DNA of 64,000 nt from Actinomadura macrotermitis (GTDB lineage: Bacteria; Actinomycetota; Actinomycetes; Streptosporangiales; Streptosporangiaceae), in contig NZ_WEGH01000005.1 in the NCBI RefSeq assembly GCF_009604375.1, positions 434,001 to 498,000 of the forward strand, in the 5' to 3' direction. Under the pieces are notes generated by a model. It was given only the letters and a program-made list of their open reading frames with translations, made no database searches and was not told the origin of the DNA. Below are positions 37,101-43,181 of the stretch, in pieces (positions within the stretch are counted from its first letter, which is position 1; every line of letters starts with the position of its first letter). The position numbers were made by a program, and so were the translations under genes.

Positions 37101-38062
37101 AGCGCGGCCAGGCGGAACCGGTAGTCGCGGTTCGCGGGCGTCAGGATGTCGCCGGTGGCCGTCTCGACGGCCACGCCCTCGGCCGGTTTCCACGGCAGGA
37201 CCAGGCCGCAGACGTCCGGGACGGTCATGCCGTGCAGCCGGACCAGGCGGACCGCGCCGGCGACGGCCCGCAGGGCGGGGAGGTCGAGGCGTCCGGCGGC
37301 GAAGGTGGTCAGGACCGTGTCGGCGTCGGTGAGGGTCAGGCCGGTCCTGCGGGTCAGCCGGATCAGCCGGTGGGTGCGGCCCAGCCACGCGACCAGCGAG
37401 GCCGGTCCGGCCGGGGCCGCCAGGCGGGTCTCCTCGGGGTTCAGCTGGACCTCGGTGCGCAGCTTCACCAGCTCGCGCAGGGCCGCCTCGTCCAGGCCGG
37501 TCGCCTCCAGGAAGCGGCGGGCGTCCAGGAGGGCGTCGAAGTTCTCGCCGGCGATCAGGCCGTAGCGTCCGCCCAGCTCGGCCTCGGGCACCGCCTCGGT
37601 GGTCAGCACCGTGACGTCCTCGGCCGACAGGCCCAGGTACTCGCGGGCGGCGATGTCGTGATCGACGCGCGCGGCGAACAGCCGGTAGAGCTCCTCCGGG
37701 GTGACCTTCAGTTCGTCCAGATGCGCGCGGAGCCGTTCGTTCCGGACCGAGAACGGCAGCCCGAACGGGTGGACCCGGGTGCGGAGCGTCTCGTAGGGAT
37801 CGGGGCCGATGAGGCGTTCGAGCACTTCGTTGACGATGTCCAGGTAGGCGGTCTCGCCGAAGGTGTTCTTCTCGTCCAGGACGATCCGTTTGAGATCCGG
37901 TCTGCGTTCCAGCAGGCCCGGCCGGTCGAAGGTGCCTTCCAGCAGGCCCAGCAGCTCGACGAAGTACGCCGCCGGAGAGGTCACCGCCCTCGCGTCCTGT
38001 CCCGCCACGAACCGCGACTCCCCGAACAGCTCGGCGTACTCGGGCAACGAGTTCTCAGCCAC
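25133..38062 (-). CDS. Giant Tc toxin A-like protein with hemopexin repeats
   Basis: A 4309-residue protein, far above the usual 2,300-2,500 of TcA. Residues 1-1030 are VRP1/TcA-like helical shell (SPAAYFVELLGLLEG). Residues about 1040-2330 hold some 24 hemopexin-like blades (consensus TYLFSGDQYVRYS). About 2400-2860 contains the TcA neuraminidase-like region (YRVWEANRKVFLYPENYLRP, ELRD.KTP). About 2900-3260 holds some eight more blades. Around 3350 to 3650 are further TcA motifs (NGLYYWEIFHH, LLDWGDMLFRQYTAES, EYWTRVEDRLTKIR). About 3710-3880 are long helices and a Gly/Ala-rich hydrophobic hairpin expected to form the translocation pore, and the last 300 residues match the TcB-binding domain. 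TcA pentamers bind host cells and inject a TcB-TcC cocoon. Start is GTG 38062 after GGGGAT. The blades probably bind receptors. No TcB or TcC gene is in the window. Confidence 0.88.
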   Translation of the reverse strand: MAENSLPEYAELFGESRFVAGQDARAVTSPAAYFVELLGLLEGTFDRPGLLERRPDLKRIVLDEKNTFGETAYLDIVNEVLERLIGPDPYETLRTRVHPFGLPFSVRNERLRAHLDELKVTPEELYRLFAARVDHDIAAREYLGLSAEDVTVLTTEAVPEAELGGRYGLIAGENFDALLDARRFLEATGLDEAALRELVKLRTEVQLNPEETRLAAPAGPASLVAWLGRTHRLIRLTRRTGLTLTDADTVLTTFAAGRLDLPALRAVAGAVRLVRLHGMTVPDVCGLVLPWKPAEGVAVETATGDILTPANRDYRFRLAALIDVAEPDIVEIVRRHRQRYSGNEPGPFDGGRVELPEITLIRRCGLLARALGISAGELFDLLVAIEGDPSLQRYPAFAVLGEPGPQTRDLHAVLRGGPPQTVLWLAQTLFAIAGWMGRAGFDGAELAKILGGRPETDDSGRIALFKRLGEELDQVALEPSALVSDRFGERAAQVVHDVLVACHPGVVPSVGSRALELDAEAARGAAYRAVTDLGVIFASDLQGLGLGERLQHKIFRNLVFRGVLHADGALAAETTALGPAELAGDFSAHREAVFKAIGAVINGTAVFRPSDLAAFGELSDAARAELYDNLWYIGYIEEHGTLVEPDFFLDVENVAHFEVNADLADAAGPLGALFAERLAGFRDNALRLDPDILTELWLTPAQTTRLMESLHFNGHLDAEGRFTDQAALLTLPLADFGLAAEFAPIRAELLAILQARIAAHRAKLTTFGPDDFADLADGIAARRAFTAMDGVHLSGGRVLDPDEFADPEGTVQLGPGFLAPDQDAVFARIVRVLRDETPYRVDPAALTDLGLDEAGRDQVIAHLVKEGDLTPRLAVTRDRLGYFANPDNSLAFTLPGAPDHARKVFFLLHTVARALTAAVTELTDRLTVLAGRQNTALYSCLADVLGVPAAVAEAIAQCVAGGPAQARALLSVPALDLVEPPADAWVRLAVRRIRRFAALAAKLGLTPDEVRAVFADQDLTGKFPEPLTLPQGADRIDALLEGGDGLLYLFAGDGYWTYSAATHEPTGTGRRPLTDLSPRFAALTSIDAAFVRPGGVEWLVGRDAAGTSSVFTRDKAGTAWVPRAQTFGKVKSAFTDPARIDSAYTDTDGHTYLFAGDQYVRYSSGLATADEGYPRPVADWWRHEGLPGPVPATPLDACFQDRDGLVHVFTGGVEHTTAGTAPIAQGWGTTPAPAGLTGVDAAYTEGAAARLLAGGRWLGYSDSIENPGVLADEGTARPAGVPPQFETGVEAAFTAPDGVVHLFKDGRTVALTGPGATSVAVADRWGVLPAPLSGGIVDAAFTGLDGKTYLFSGATYLRYSTGDYSVADPGHPRSIAGDWGGLTKVEASFVLDGHTYLFGVGGHLFDLPADSRADLDAGRVTPRLRNLLAEHALTLREVRRNAGDWVLATEEGVTLTVRLEGLRLKASGDGSRFYVRYSTRDYRTPDAGFPKPLSDNWWNMPAHMELGPVDAVFTGRDGRTYLFSGDRFVRFDARHRWWSEPMALRERWDSIPFARIDAAFVGVDGRTYVFSGDRYVRYSTDDYTQVDDGYPEKISSLWGRVSNTLARTGKVDAAFVLDAVEKVDGVDRPRTSAYLFSGDQYVRYTCAGTAMPATVDPGYPRPLSVLRTEPGLAGLPAGFGRIDAAYSDRRTAYLFSGGRCHAVSGATYRRYDDLPVRDLTCAFIQDGTLVAATAAGWVRLSALEGRTVTATPFRPRVLRGVPDRFRTGLDSVLTGADGTTYLFQGATCFNTQLGRPYPAEQEWGRPRNNLYDTGAVDAAFVGRDGRTYLFSGDQFVVYAADGGTAIDGDPRPIADSWAGLTSVALAYVHGDRTYLFERPDAAGRRRYLVYSGTAYDTPDPGHPRLADAAFHQAPEGFPFPAAVLSDGDTLTLLAGESCVSRTGSGGWSRVRPIERLYPGFGHDLDAPDGLRSAFRAADGTIHFFFDDTFASLTGEVFGARTPVRDRWGRSPNPFLPPGAAVDAAFVWKGRYTYLFSGTRYVRYTGTTYRNIDPGYPKPIIGELRKEPPFGHLPDTFDAALTAPLDAVVGNDRTIHLISGGICHTVSPEPTGTIDLAGLGRTRDNLATSGRVDATLVAGGRTYLFSGDQYVRYSGTDRTRADDGYPRPLPALAAELGLPPLPPQFQDGLDAAFAATDGTVHLFKGRAHLAGGEVTPLAGVWGKNGNAFESGALDAAFTGRGGELYAFRGGQYVRYPATGALDIAELGYPRTIADDWGDLPPDFEAGIDGAFTLDGRVYLTKGDRYVRYSGPGRVVDRTFPQAFAHRWTGGADYRLGDVHVIAGFAELCRTRPDGLAAFLLAGAEDPYAHLADRFGWPLEEVRWARRNIALLRPDTREEDLFEIEFLLSLASLFTVTTRIGSGPAELYEKVWARLHGPARDQDAAAAALGDILRRRSAPAEWKIVSARLRDRLNTRRRDALVAALTPVHGKSRDLYEKYLIDVDMGPAGTTSRIREAIAATQLYVQRYLLDLERADLPAGVDPAQVKARLRTWWKWMRTYRVWEANRKVFLYPENYLRPELRDRKTPAFQALQDDLLQREITAATVQGAYKRYLDEYTEVSRLTIAGGYVYPAEGAASGVRRLVLFGRTRTDPRRYYYRTAEFREGDRLSATWRPWLKVDTQITADRVDPVHAFGRVFVFWPVVSAVPKEDQSKTTITTKESGGKQEVTAEPPSYQVSVYYSYLNLNGDWLPAQLLDSDVVRNGPIGGVSLYVQASRTVPGGDVHDSIVVRCDYTVGTGAAAVPVTAAFSLTPELTSQPATKTIAPPRPVDLSRVFAEPAPIDPAGVVRFNAPAESQDGPWCSVDHKGGSFLVRPVDAPSDAPQVLPYKGNPDRLPTTWNQVDAGFQLPDGTLYVFDSASGLYVQAGPGRPASGQVRQKTYDRFGYAATNLGTSAAVDAVLIRGDKVFLFCGDEYYRYQDYLFGANLLEAGYPKKLAANTENLPRWDKVDVAFAAPDGTEVFYSRALDGYVTSGSLTSVKPVAANWRLPARTQITRAVVSGGRAHVVGDGQYVRLRADLTAEAGYPKPLPGNKDGVPEQEPTGPSLTLGGGVFTFDNARGTLSARGGGQDEAPRQTWELGRAANAFTTEGKITAAYVSDGKLFLVGAQQYVRYTLASDGTVPRFVDAGYPRPVAQPLNGVITRGDQRYLISTAGYAPVGRDFEPGTAVPLLSYTANWRGLPAGFPADLTGAMSTDSALFLFLRSGYVTSPTADATARPYETATLPIEIVRLTSSTAAELNRRLLTGGVDALLAQPTQELDELPSFSPTTSDATTVQVKPKVAAHVPVSTHLDFDSANGLYYWEIFHHAPMLIAQALNEAQRFEDARHWYEFVFDPTRHGRPWRFLPFLAVDPGALVAACRLDLTELGDATLTARLTPVLAALDPMVPAFRRARDLTAAERDRLTDLAGTGLDPVKEALAAVPQDARTAELAERIALIGQLRRQYDLMGDRRALLQTYLDDPFDPHAIAELRPDGYRRGVVMAYIDNLLDWGDMLFRQYTAESVDEARLLYIFAYDLLGRRPATLGTGLLPPAAPYELTDGDGPGETAHLTADGTLLKGGGIVHAGVANPYFHVPGNAQFLEYWTRVEDRLTKIRASLDILGISRPLPLFDPPLDVMALVRGAAAGLSADQVTAALAAPIPAYRFDVVLARAKELAARVRELGSALLDAIERRDGEELGLLQNRQDAELHALTRQIKEQQIKIAEEGLAEARAAKAGADARVKHYTRLIADGMSPLQIAQLVMMGLGATGQFVSGGLKIGAAIAKAVPQIHAGPFIFGTTTGGESVGGALSEAAEISASLGEGFSMVGELLGVIAEFEGQKQDWDLQLATGRAEADQLGHQIAGAELQVAVARRDLEIHLREAAHLEAVKTFLTTKFAGSELYGWMVGQISGLYFQTYQLAFDMARAAERAFEAERGRAPGLIRPTYWDSRRKGLLAGDQLGLDLERLDSAYAEAGARGMEITKRVSLLRLDAAALLAFQTEGRCEFALSEDLFDRDFPGHYRRQIKSISVAFATAEGPVQLNATLTQLSDKTVLTPDPKAVGYLLDPRGAPPASLRSAWRPGQRIALSEVTEGEDAGLFEVRYDDPRYLPFEGSGAVSRWRLETRRPPSGLRDVTITVRYSAEDGGETFATAVRGLLKPYPAAVALDVAAVFPDEWQDLRTDETGELRLRVTPDLLPGISGRQITGITALYGPGSTARLLLDGDARQTLVEGQLLRPAGLTAGSAPWRLTLSGSAEDLTGLTLILLYRATA

Positions 38063-38682
38063 GGCGACATCCCCACTTCGCGTTCCGGAAACGGCGCCCC
38101 ATGTTCGCCGGGCGGCGGCGAATCCAGATACTTACTCCAAGGACACAAAACTCAGGCGAGAATTATTCGCGCACCACAATCTCGATCCCCGGGGCCGGGC
38201 CGCGAAATATCCCTGAGGCGCGGCACCGGACGCTGCACGCTGGGCTTTCTTCCGGTTCAGCGAATATCATCCGGCCACGGCGGCCGGTCGTCCGTTTGGA
38301 CCGAAACATGGTGGCCCGCTCTGGCCCAGAACGCGATGCGCGGAAGCCGGACCGGGACCGATCGTTTCCTCCGCCTCATCCGAATCCACGGGGCGGCACG
38401 CTTCCTGCGGACCGGTGGCGGCCAGGAAGCGGCGGCAAAGTTGCGGTGCGCTCATCCGCGCATCCCTTCGCCAGAGGCATCGGCTCAGGGCACCCGGCGG
38501 CAATGTGCCATACGCCGACCATCTCAATATGAGAATATCTCGATCTACGGACAGGCGATCTGAGGAATTCGCCCCAGGGCTTTCTCCGGCCGAATCCGGC
38601 CGCACCCGCGAAGGCCGGCCGGTTTCCTTTTTCCACCCGGCGCTTGGACCTCCCCTCCCCGGGGCAACGGTACTGGCCCCCT
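38063..38682. other. Intergenic region upstream of TcA-like gene
   Basis: This 620-bp gap must contain the promoter of the toxin operon. It has a small AT-rich island at about 38518-38550 with a TCTCA-ATA-TGAGA inverted repeat, unusual in this GC-rich DNA. No convincing -35/-10 pair for the minus strand was found and no gene was recognised. Confidence 0.4.
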
Positions 38683-39591
38683 TTATAGAGGCGGGGTGTA
38701 ACCGCGGGTGCGGACGAGGTCGTGGGTGAGGCGGATAAAGGCGCGAGTGGCGGCGCTTTGGTAGGCGTTCTCGCGATGCAGGAGGGCGACGGTGCGGGTC
38801 GGCAGGGGCGGGGTCAAGGGCACGGGGGTGAGGTGGGGGTGGTCGTGGGTGACGGCGTCGGGCAGGACGGTGGCCAGGGAGGTGCGCTGAACGATTTCGG
38901 TGAGGGCCTGGATGGAGTTGGCCTCGACCGTGACGCGCGGAGTGACCCGGTGACGGGCGAAGTAGGCGTCGATGTGGCCGCGGGTGGCGAAGTCGCCGCT
39001 GAGCAGGGCGAGCTGCTCGTCCTTGAGGGCGTGGACCGGCAGGCGGTCGGGCATCGCCTGGGCGCGCGGGGCGGCGGTGACGAGGCCGAGGGACTCGGTG
39101 AACAGGGCGGTGGCGGTGATGCCGGGCGGATGGGCGCCGGCGAAGGCGATGCCGAGGTCGAGGTCGTCAGCGAGCAGGGCCGCTTCGAGATGGTCCTGCG
39201 ACATCTCGGTCAGGGTGAGGCCGATGCCGGGGTGGCGGGCGTGGGCCTCGGCGGTGAGCGGGCCCACCAGGTAGGCGGTGAAGGTGGGGGTGACGCCGAG
39301 ACGCAGGTGGCCGCGGGAGAGGTCCTGGACGTCGTGGACGGCGCGTTCGGCGGAGGCCAGCTCGCGCAGTGCGCGCCGGGCGTGGTCGGTGTAGACGGCT
39401 CCGGCGTCGGTGAGCCGTACCGTGCGGCCGGTGCGGTCCAGCAGCAGCACGCCCACGGTCCGTTCCAGCTGCTTGATCTGCTGGGAGAGCGTGGGCTGGG
39501 AGATGTGCAGCTCCTCGGCGGCGCGGGTGAAGTTGCCGTGATCGGCCACGGCGAGCAGATAGCGCAGGTGACGCAGTTCCAGGGCGGCCAT
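38683..39591 (-). CDS. cynR: LysR-family regulator of cyanate genes (CynR-like)
   Basis: A 302-residue LysR regulator. The HTH is MAALELRHLRYLLAVADHGN, FTRAAEELHISQPTLSQQIK then QLERTVGVLLLDRTGR. The effector domain contains SRGHLRLGVTPTFTAYLVGP, as in CynR/CysB-type proteins. Start at ATG 39591 fits the family; an earlier ATG at 39615 lies in the operator. It is divergent from carbonic anhydrase and cyanase genes in the exact order cynR-cynT-cynS known from Escherichia coli, where CynR activates the operon with cyanate. That control is inferred here from order and the paired sites between the genes. Confidence 0.85.
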   Translation of the reverse strand: MAALELRHLRYLLAVADHGNFTRAAEELHISQPTLSQQIKQLERTVGVLLLDRTGRTVRLTDAGAVYTDHARRALRELASAERAVHDVQDLSRGHLRLGVTPTFTAYLVGPLTAEAHARHPGIGLTLTEMSQDHLEAALLADDLDLGIAFAGAHPPGITATALFTESLGLVTAAPRAQAMPDRLPVHALKDEQLALLSGDFATRGHIDAYFARHRVTPRVTVEANSIQALTEIVQRTSLATVLPDAVTHDHPHLTPVPLTPPLPTRTVALLHRENAYQSAATRAFIRLTHDLVRTRGYTPPL

Positions 39592-39596
39592 GGAAC

Positions 39597-39650
39597 ACAC
39601 TATAGATGCCATCAATGGTTTCTATCTGTAATGGCTCTTGGACACTATAG
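39597..39650. promoter_or_regulatory. CynR-type operator region
   Basis: The gap between the divergent cynR and cynT genes carries ACACTATAG twice (39597-39605 and 39642-39650) and a dyad ATAG (39602-39605) / CTAT (39622-39625). AT-rich paired sites of this kind suit LysR binding at recognition and activation positions. Binding is inferred. Confidence 0.5.
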
Positions 39651-39713
39651 GTGCAGGTCATGCAGGATGGATTTCACCGGCCCACCGGGGCCGGCCACCT
39701 GAAGGGAGTGACC

Positions 39714-40301
39714 GTGCAGGACCTCAGCGAGGGCGTCGCCCGTTTCCAGCGGGACGTCTTCCCGGCCAGGGCGGAGCTCTTCGCGCATCTGGCCACGCAC
39801 CACACGCCGCACACGCTGTTCATCGGCTGCTCCGACGCCCGCGTCGTGCCCGAGCTGATCACCGGCGCCGAGCCGGGCGAGCTGTTCGTCGTCCGCACCG
39901 CCGGCAATCTGGTGCCCGCCCACACCCCGGGGACCGACGGGGTCGCGGCGAGCATCGAATACGCCGTCGCCGCTCTGGGCGTGACGGACATCGTCGTCTG
40001 CGGTCACTCCGCCTGCGGCGCGATGACCGCCCTCGCCGAGGGCCACGACCTCAGCGGCGCCCCGGCGGTCGCCACCTGGCTGCGGCACGCGGACGCCGCC
40101 CAGGCCCGCACCGCCGGAAACGGCGGCGTTCCCGCCCTGGTGCGCCAGAACGTGCTCGCGCAGCTGGCGAACCTGGCCACCCATCCCTCGGTCGCCAAGG
40201 CCCTGGCGGAGGAGAAGGTCACCCTGCACGGCTGGGTCTTCGACATCTCCACCGGCCGGGTCGAGGACCTGACCGCCGCCGGTCGCGTGCGCGCGGCCTG
40301 A
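39714..40301 (+). CDS. cynT: Carbonic anhydrase of the cyanate operon
   Basis: A 195-residue beta-class carbonic anhydrase. Zinc and dyad residues are C39, D41 and R43 in CSDAR and H98 and C101 in GHSACG. The motif VVRTAGNLVP and the segment ASIEYAVAALGVTDIVVCGH are typical of CynT/Can proteins. The enzyme re-hydrates CO2 so that bicarbonate is kept for cyanase. GTG 39714 is chosen because AAGGGA lies six bases before it; a GTG two codons upstream is possible. It is followed 80 bp downstream by cyanase and faces the CynR-like regulator. Confidence 0.9.
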   Translation: MQDLSEGVARFQRDVFPARAELFAHLATHHTPHTLFIGCSDARVVPELITGAEPGELFVVRTAGNLVPAHTPGTDGVAASIEYAVAALGVTDIVVCGHSACGAMTALAEGHDLSGAPAVATWLRHADAAQARTAGNGGVPALVRQNVLAQLANLATHPSVAKALAEEKVTLHGWVFDISTGRVEDLTAAGRVRAA

Positions 40302-40381
40302 CCATCCGGTGCGGGCTCGGTGCCCGCACCATCCCGCCCGCCCCTCAGGGAGCGGCCCATCCGGAAAAGGACGTATTGATC

Positions 40382-40852
40382 ATGGTGCACGCACAGTTCG
40401 AGCAGACCGCCCGTGAGGCCCTCGCCGTCAAGGCGGTGCAGGCCAAGACCGTCAAGGACCTGTCCTGGAAGCAGATCGCCGAGGCCTCGGGCCTGTCGGT
40501 GGCCTTCACCACCGCCGCCGTCCTCGGCCAGCACCCGCTGCCGGAGAAGGCCGCGCAGGCCGTGGCCGAACTGCTCGGCCTGGACGACGACGCGGCGATG
40601 CTGCTGCAGACCATCCCGGTCCGCGGCTCGATGCCGAACCGGGTCCCGACCGACCCGACCATGTACCGCTTCTACGAGATGCTCCAGGTCTACGGCACCA
40701 CCCTCAAGGCCCTGGTCCACGAGGAGTTCGGCGACGGCATCATCTCCGCGATCAACTTCAGGCTCGACGTGAAGAAGGTCGCCGACCCCGAGGGCGGCGA
40801 GCGCGCCGTCATCACCCTGGACGGCAAGTACCTGCCGACCAAGCCGTTCTGA
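40382..40852 (+). CDS. cynS: Cyanate hydratase (cyanase)
   Basis: A 156-residue cyanase, exactly the family length, which converts cyanate and bicarbonate to carbamate and CO2, the carbamate then giving ammonia and CO2. The catalytic triad R96, E99 and S122 falls at the positions known for the E. coli enzyme (YRFYEMLQVYG and GDGIISAINF). The N-terminal region forms an HTH-like helical domain (WKQIAEASGLSVAFTTAAVL) and the C-terminus ends DGKYLPTKPF. It is the last gene of the unit and probably provides both detoxification of cyanate and nitrogen supply. Confidence 0.95.
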   Translation: MVHAQFEQTAREALAVKAVQAKTVKDLSWKQIAEASGLSVAFTTAAVLGQHPLPEKAAQAVAELLGLDDDAAMLLQTIPVRGSMPNRVPTDPTMYRFYEMLQVYGTTLKALVHEEFGDGIISAINFRLDVKKVADPEGGERAVITLDGKYLPTKPF

Positions 40853-40888
40853 CCCGGCGTCGCGCGCGGAGCGGAGACTGCACGCCGC

Positions 40889-42109
40889 TCAGTCCAGGTC
40901 GCCGGCCTTGCCGAGCAGATAGCGCTGCTCGACCTTGTTGCCGGTCAGGGCGGCCGCCTGACGGTAGAGCGCGGCCGCCCGCGTGGTGTCACCGGTCATC
41001 TGGAGCAGGTGGCCGCGGACCGCGTGCTCCCGTTGCCTGGTGAGCGGGTTCCGGTCCAGGTGGTGGCGCTGGTTGAGATCGTCCAGGAGCGCCAGCCCGC
41101 GGACCGGCCCGTGGGCGCGGGCCACCGCCACCACGCGGCTGAGCCGGACCGGTGCGGTGGGGGTGAGCCGCTCGAGCCACAGATACAGCACGGCGATCTG
41201 GGCCCAGTCGGTCCGGTCGGGCGAGGAGGCCGCGGCGTGCACGGCGGCGATCGCGGCCTGGAGCCGGTACGGGCCCGCCGGGCCCCGGTTCCAGACGCCG
41301 TCGATGAGAGCGGTGCCCTCGTCGATCAGGTCGCGGTCCCAGCGGGTGCGGTCCTGCTCGTCCAGGGGGACCAGGTCACCGCCGTCGGTGCGGGCGGCGC
41401 GCCGGGACTCGGTGAGCAGCATCAGCGCCAGCAGGCCGGCCGCCTCGGCGTCGTCGCCGACCGCGGCGTGGAGCATGCGGGTCAGCCGGATGGCCTCGCG
41501 GGTCAGGTCGACGCGGGCGAGCCGGTCGCCGGCGGTGGCGGTGTAGCCCTCATTGAAGATCAGGTAGAGCACCCGCATCACGGCGGCCACCCGACTGTCG
41601 CGGTCGGCGCCGGCCGGGAGCGCGAAGCGGGCTCCGGCGCGGGCCAGCCGCTGCTTGGCGCGGCTGATCCGGGCGCCCATGGTGGGCTCGGCCATGCCGT
41701 GGGCGCGGGCGATCTCGGCGGTGGTCAGGCCGCCGACCGCGCGCAGCGTGAGCGCCACCTGCGAGGTGGGGTCCAGCGCGGGATGGCAGCACAGCAGCAG
41801 CAGGGTCAGGCTGTCGTCGGTCTCGCGTGCCGGTCCCCGCACGGCCGGTTCGGCCACGCAGGCCTGCAGTTCGCGGCGGTGGCGGGCCTGCTCGGCGCGG
41901 ATCAGGTCGACCATGCGCCGGTATCCGACGCGGATGAGCCAGCTGCGCGGGTTCTCCGGGACCCCCTCGGCCGGCCAGGTCCGGCCGGCGGTCAGCAGCG
42001 CCTCCTGCACCGCGTCCTCGGCGATGTCGAACCGGCCGAAGCGGCGGACCAGCGCGCCGAGCACCTGCGGCGCCTCGGTGCGCAGCAGCTGCTCGAGCTC
42101 GTGGTTCAC
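40889..42109 (-). CDS. ECF42-type RNA polymerase sigma factor
   Basis: A 406-residue sigma factor with an extended C-terminus. Sigma2 (FGRFDIAEDAVQEALLTAGR) and sigma4 (LTTAEIARAHGMAEPTMGAR then ISRAKQRL) fill the first 170 residues. The remainder is the DUF6596/SnoaL-unrelated helical extension (LYLIFNEGYTATAGDRLARV, RAAALYRQAAALTGN) that typifies ECF42. The gene overlaps the preceding DGPF-protein gene by ATGA, as usual for this class, and no anti-sigma gene is present. In this group the C-terminal extension is needed for function in place of an anti-sigma factor. The divergent gene at 42689 is a likely target. Confidence 0.88.
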   Translation of the reverse strand: MNHELEQLLRTEAPQVLGALVRRFGRFDIAEDAVQEALLTAGRTWPAEGVPENPRSWLIRVGYRRMVDLIRAEQARHRRELQACVAEPAVRGPARETDDSLTLLLLCCHPALDPTSQVALTLRAVGGLTTAEIARAHGMAEPTMGARISRAKQRLARAGARFALPAGADRDSRVAAVMRVLYLIFNEGYTATAGDRLARVDLTREAIRLTRMLHAAVGDDAEAAGLLALMLLTESRRAARTDGGDLVPLDEQDRTRWDRDLIDEGTALIDGVWNRGPAGPYRLQAAIAAVHAAASSPDRTDWAQIAVLYLWLERLTPTAPVRLSRVVAVARAHGPVRGLALLDDLNQRHHLDRNPLTRQREHAVRGHLLQMTGDTTRAAALYRQAAALTGNKVEQRYLLGKAGDLD

Positions 42110-42477
42110 GCCGCGAAGTCCTCACCCATGATCGGGCGGACCTCGATCGGTTCGCCGAGCGCCTCGACGATGCGTGCGGCGATCTCGACGGCGCGCTCCT
42201 TGCCGGCCACGTCGATCACGGCGAAGCTGGCGAGGACCTCCTTGAGCTCGGCGAAGGGCCCGTCGGTGGCGACCACCTTGTCACCGTCGCGGTGGACGGT
42301 GGTGCCGACCGCCGGATGCCCCAGGCCCTCACTGGTGACGAGCTCGCCGGAGGCGAACAGCTCCCGCTCCAGCTTCTGGTAGGTCGCGAAGGCGGCCAGT
42401 GCCTCCTCGGAGGGGACGTCGGCGGTGGCGGCGTCCCACGCGGCGGCCGGGGTGTAGGCGAGCAGCAGGTATTTCAT
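42106..42477 (-). CDS. YCII-related DGPF domain protein
   Basis: A 123-residue protein of the YCII/DGPF family (MKYLLLAYTPAAAWDAATAD; the signature VVATDGPFAELKEVLASFAV). Proteins of this family are encoded next to ECF42 sigma factors and may take part in the response, although their activity is not settled. Its stop overlaps the sigma gene start by four bases (ATGA), implying coupled translation. ATG 42477 is preceded by AGGGATCC. Confidence 0.88.
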   Translation of the reverse strand: MKYLLLAYTPAAAWDAATADVPSEEALAAFATYQKLERELFASGELVTSEGLGHPAVGTTVHRDGDKVVATDGPFAELKEVLASFAVIDVAGKERAVEIAARIVEALGEPIEVRPIMGEDFAA

Positions 42478-42590
42478 GGTGGATCCCTCTATCGATCGTC
42501 GCAGGTCACGTTACGGCCGCCTCAGATAGCGCGCGCGAGGACTCCTCCCTTGCGGGCCCTCGCTGGCACCTCGGACCCGGACCGGGATTT

Positions 42591-42623
42591 TTGACACCGA
42601 ACAGATGTGATCCAGAACACATC
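42591..42623 (+). promoter_or_regulatory. Possible promoter/operator for DUF1579-like gene
   Basis: TTGACA at 42591-42596 is followed by an inverted repeat GATGTG (42604-42609) / CACATC (42618-42623). It lies 66 bp before the gene at 42689 in the divergent gap of the ECF42 unit. No strong -10 was seen. Whether it is used by the housekeeping or the ECF sigma is unknown. Confidence 0.35.
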
Positions 42624-42688
42624 GATCCGGCGTCAAAGCCCGGCAGGGGGCTCCGAGGTACCGGCAAGCGACCACCAAGGAGGACAAC

Positions 42689-43114
42689 ATGATCGAGACC
42701 CGGCAGCCCAGCCCCGAGGTGCAGGCCCTGGACCGGCTGGTCGGCACCTGGAAGGTCACCGGCGGCGCGGAGGGGACCGTGCGCTACGAGTGGATGCCCG
42801 GCCGCTTCTTCCTGGTCCAGCACGTCGAGCTCACCCAGTTCGGCGAGCCGGTCACCGGCATGGAGGTCATCGGCAACCTGCGTCCGTTCGGTGAGCCGGC
42901 CGGGGCGGACGTGGTGTCGCGGTACTACGACTCGGCGGGCAACACCTTCGACTACGTCTACGAACTGGAGGGCGACAAGCTGACCATCTGGGCCGGCGCC
43001 AAGGGCGGCCCGGCCTACTTCGCGGGCACCTTCGACGCCGCCGGCACCACGCTCACCGGCGAGTGGGTCTACCCCGGCGGCGGCGGGTACGCCTCCACCT
43101 CGACCCGCATCTGA
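42689..43114 (+). CDS. DUF1579-like lipocalin-fold protein
   Basis: A 141-residue protein similar to the DUF1579/lipocalin-like family: VQALDRLVGTWKVTGGAEGT near the N-terminus, then repeated beta strands with VSRYYDSAGNTFDYVYELEG and FAGTFDAAGTTLTGEWVYPG. There is no signal peptide. AAGGAGGA lies before ATG 42689. It is divergent from the ECF42/DGPF pair, and such small beta-barrel proteins are often encoded there, so it may belong to the same regulon. The bound ligand is unknown. Confidence 0.7.
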   Translation: MIETRQPSPEVQALDRLVGTWKVTGGAEGTVRYEWMPGRFFLVQHVELTQFGEPVTGMEVIGNLRPFGEPAGADVVSRYYDSAGNTFDYVYELEGDKLTIWAGAKGGPAYFAGTFDAAGTTLTGEWVYPGGGGYASTSTRI

Positions 43115-43181
43115 TCGAGGGGCCACCACCAGACGTCATGTCGCCGTCCATGTCCTTCAGGCCATGGACGGCGGCGTTCCC

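Noticed and set aside
24965..38563. A plus-strand open frame of more than 4,500 codons across the toxin locus
   Set aside because: It is the antisense shadow of the TcA-like gene and part of the 954-residue protein gene. Its composition is Val/Gln/Gly/Arg-rich without any family, while the minus strand has clear Tc motifs.
38590..38620. GC-rich hairpin after the cynR gene as terminator
   Set aside because: The 6-bp stem CGGCCG is short and the region lacks a T-run on the right strand, so the evidence is too weak.
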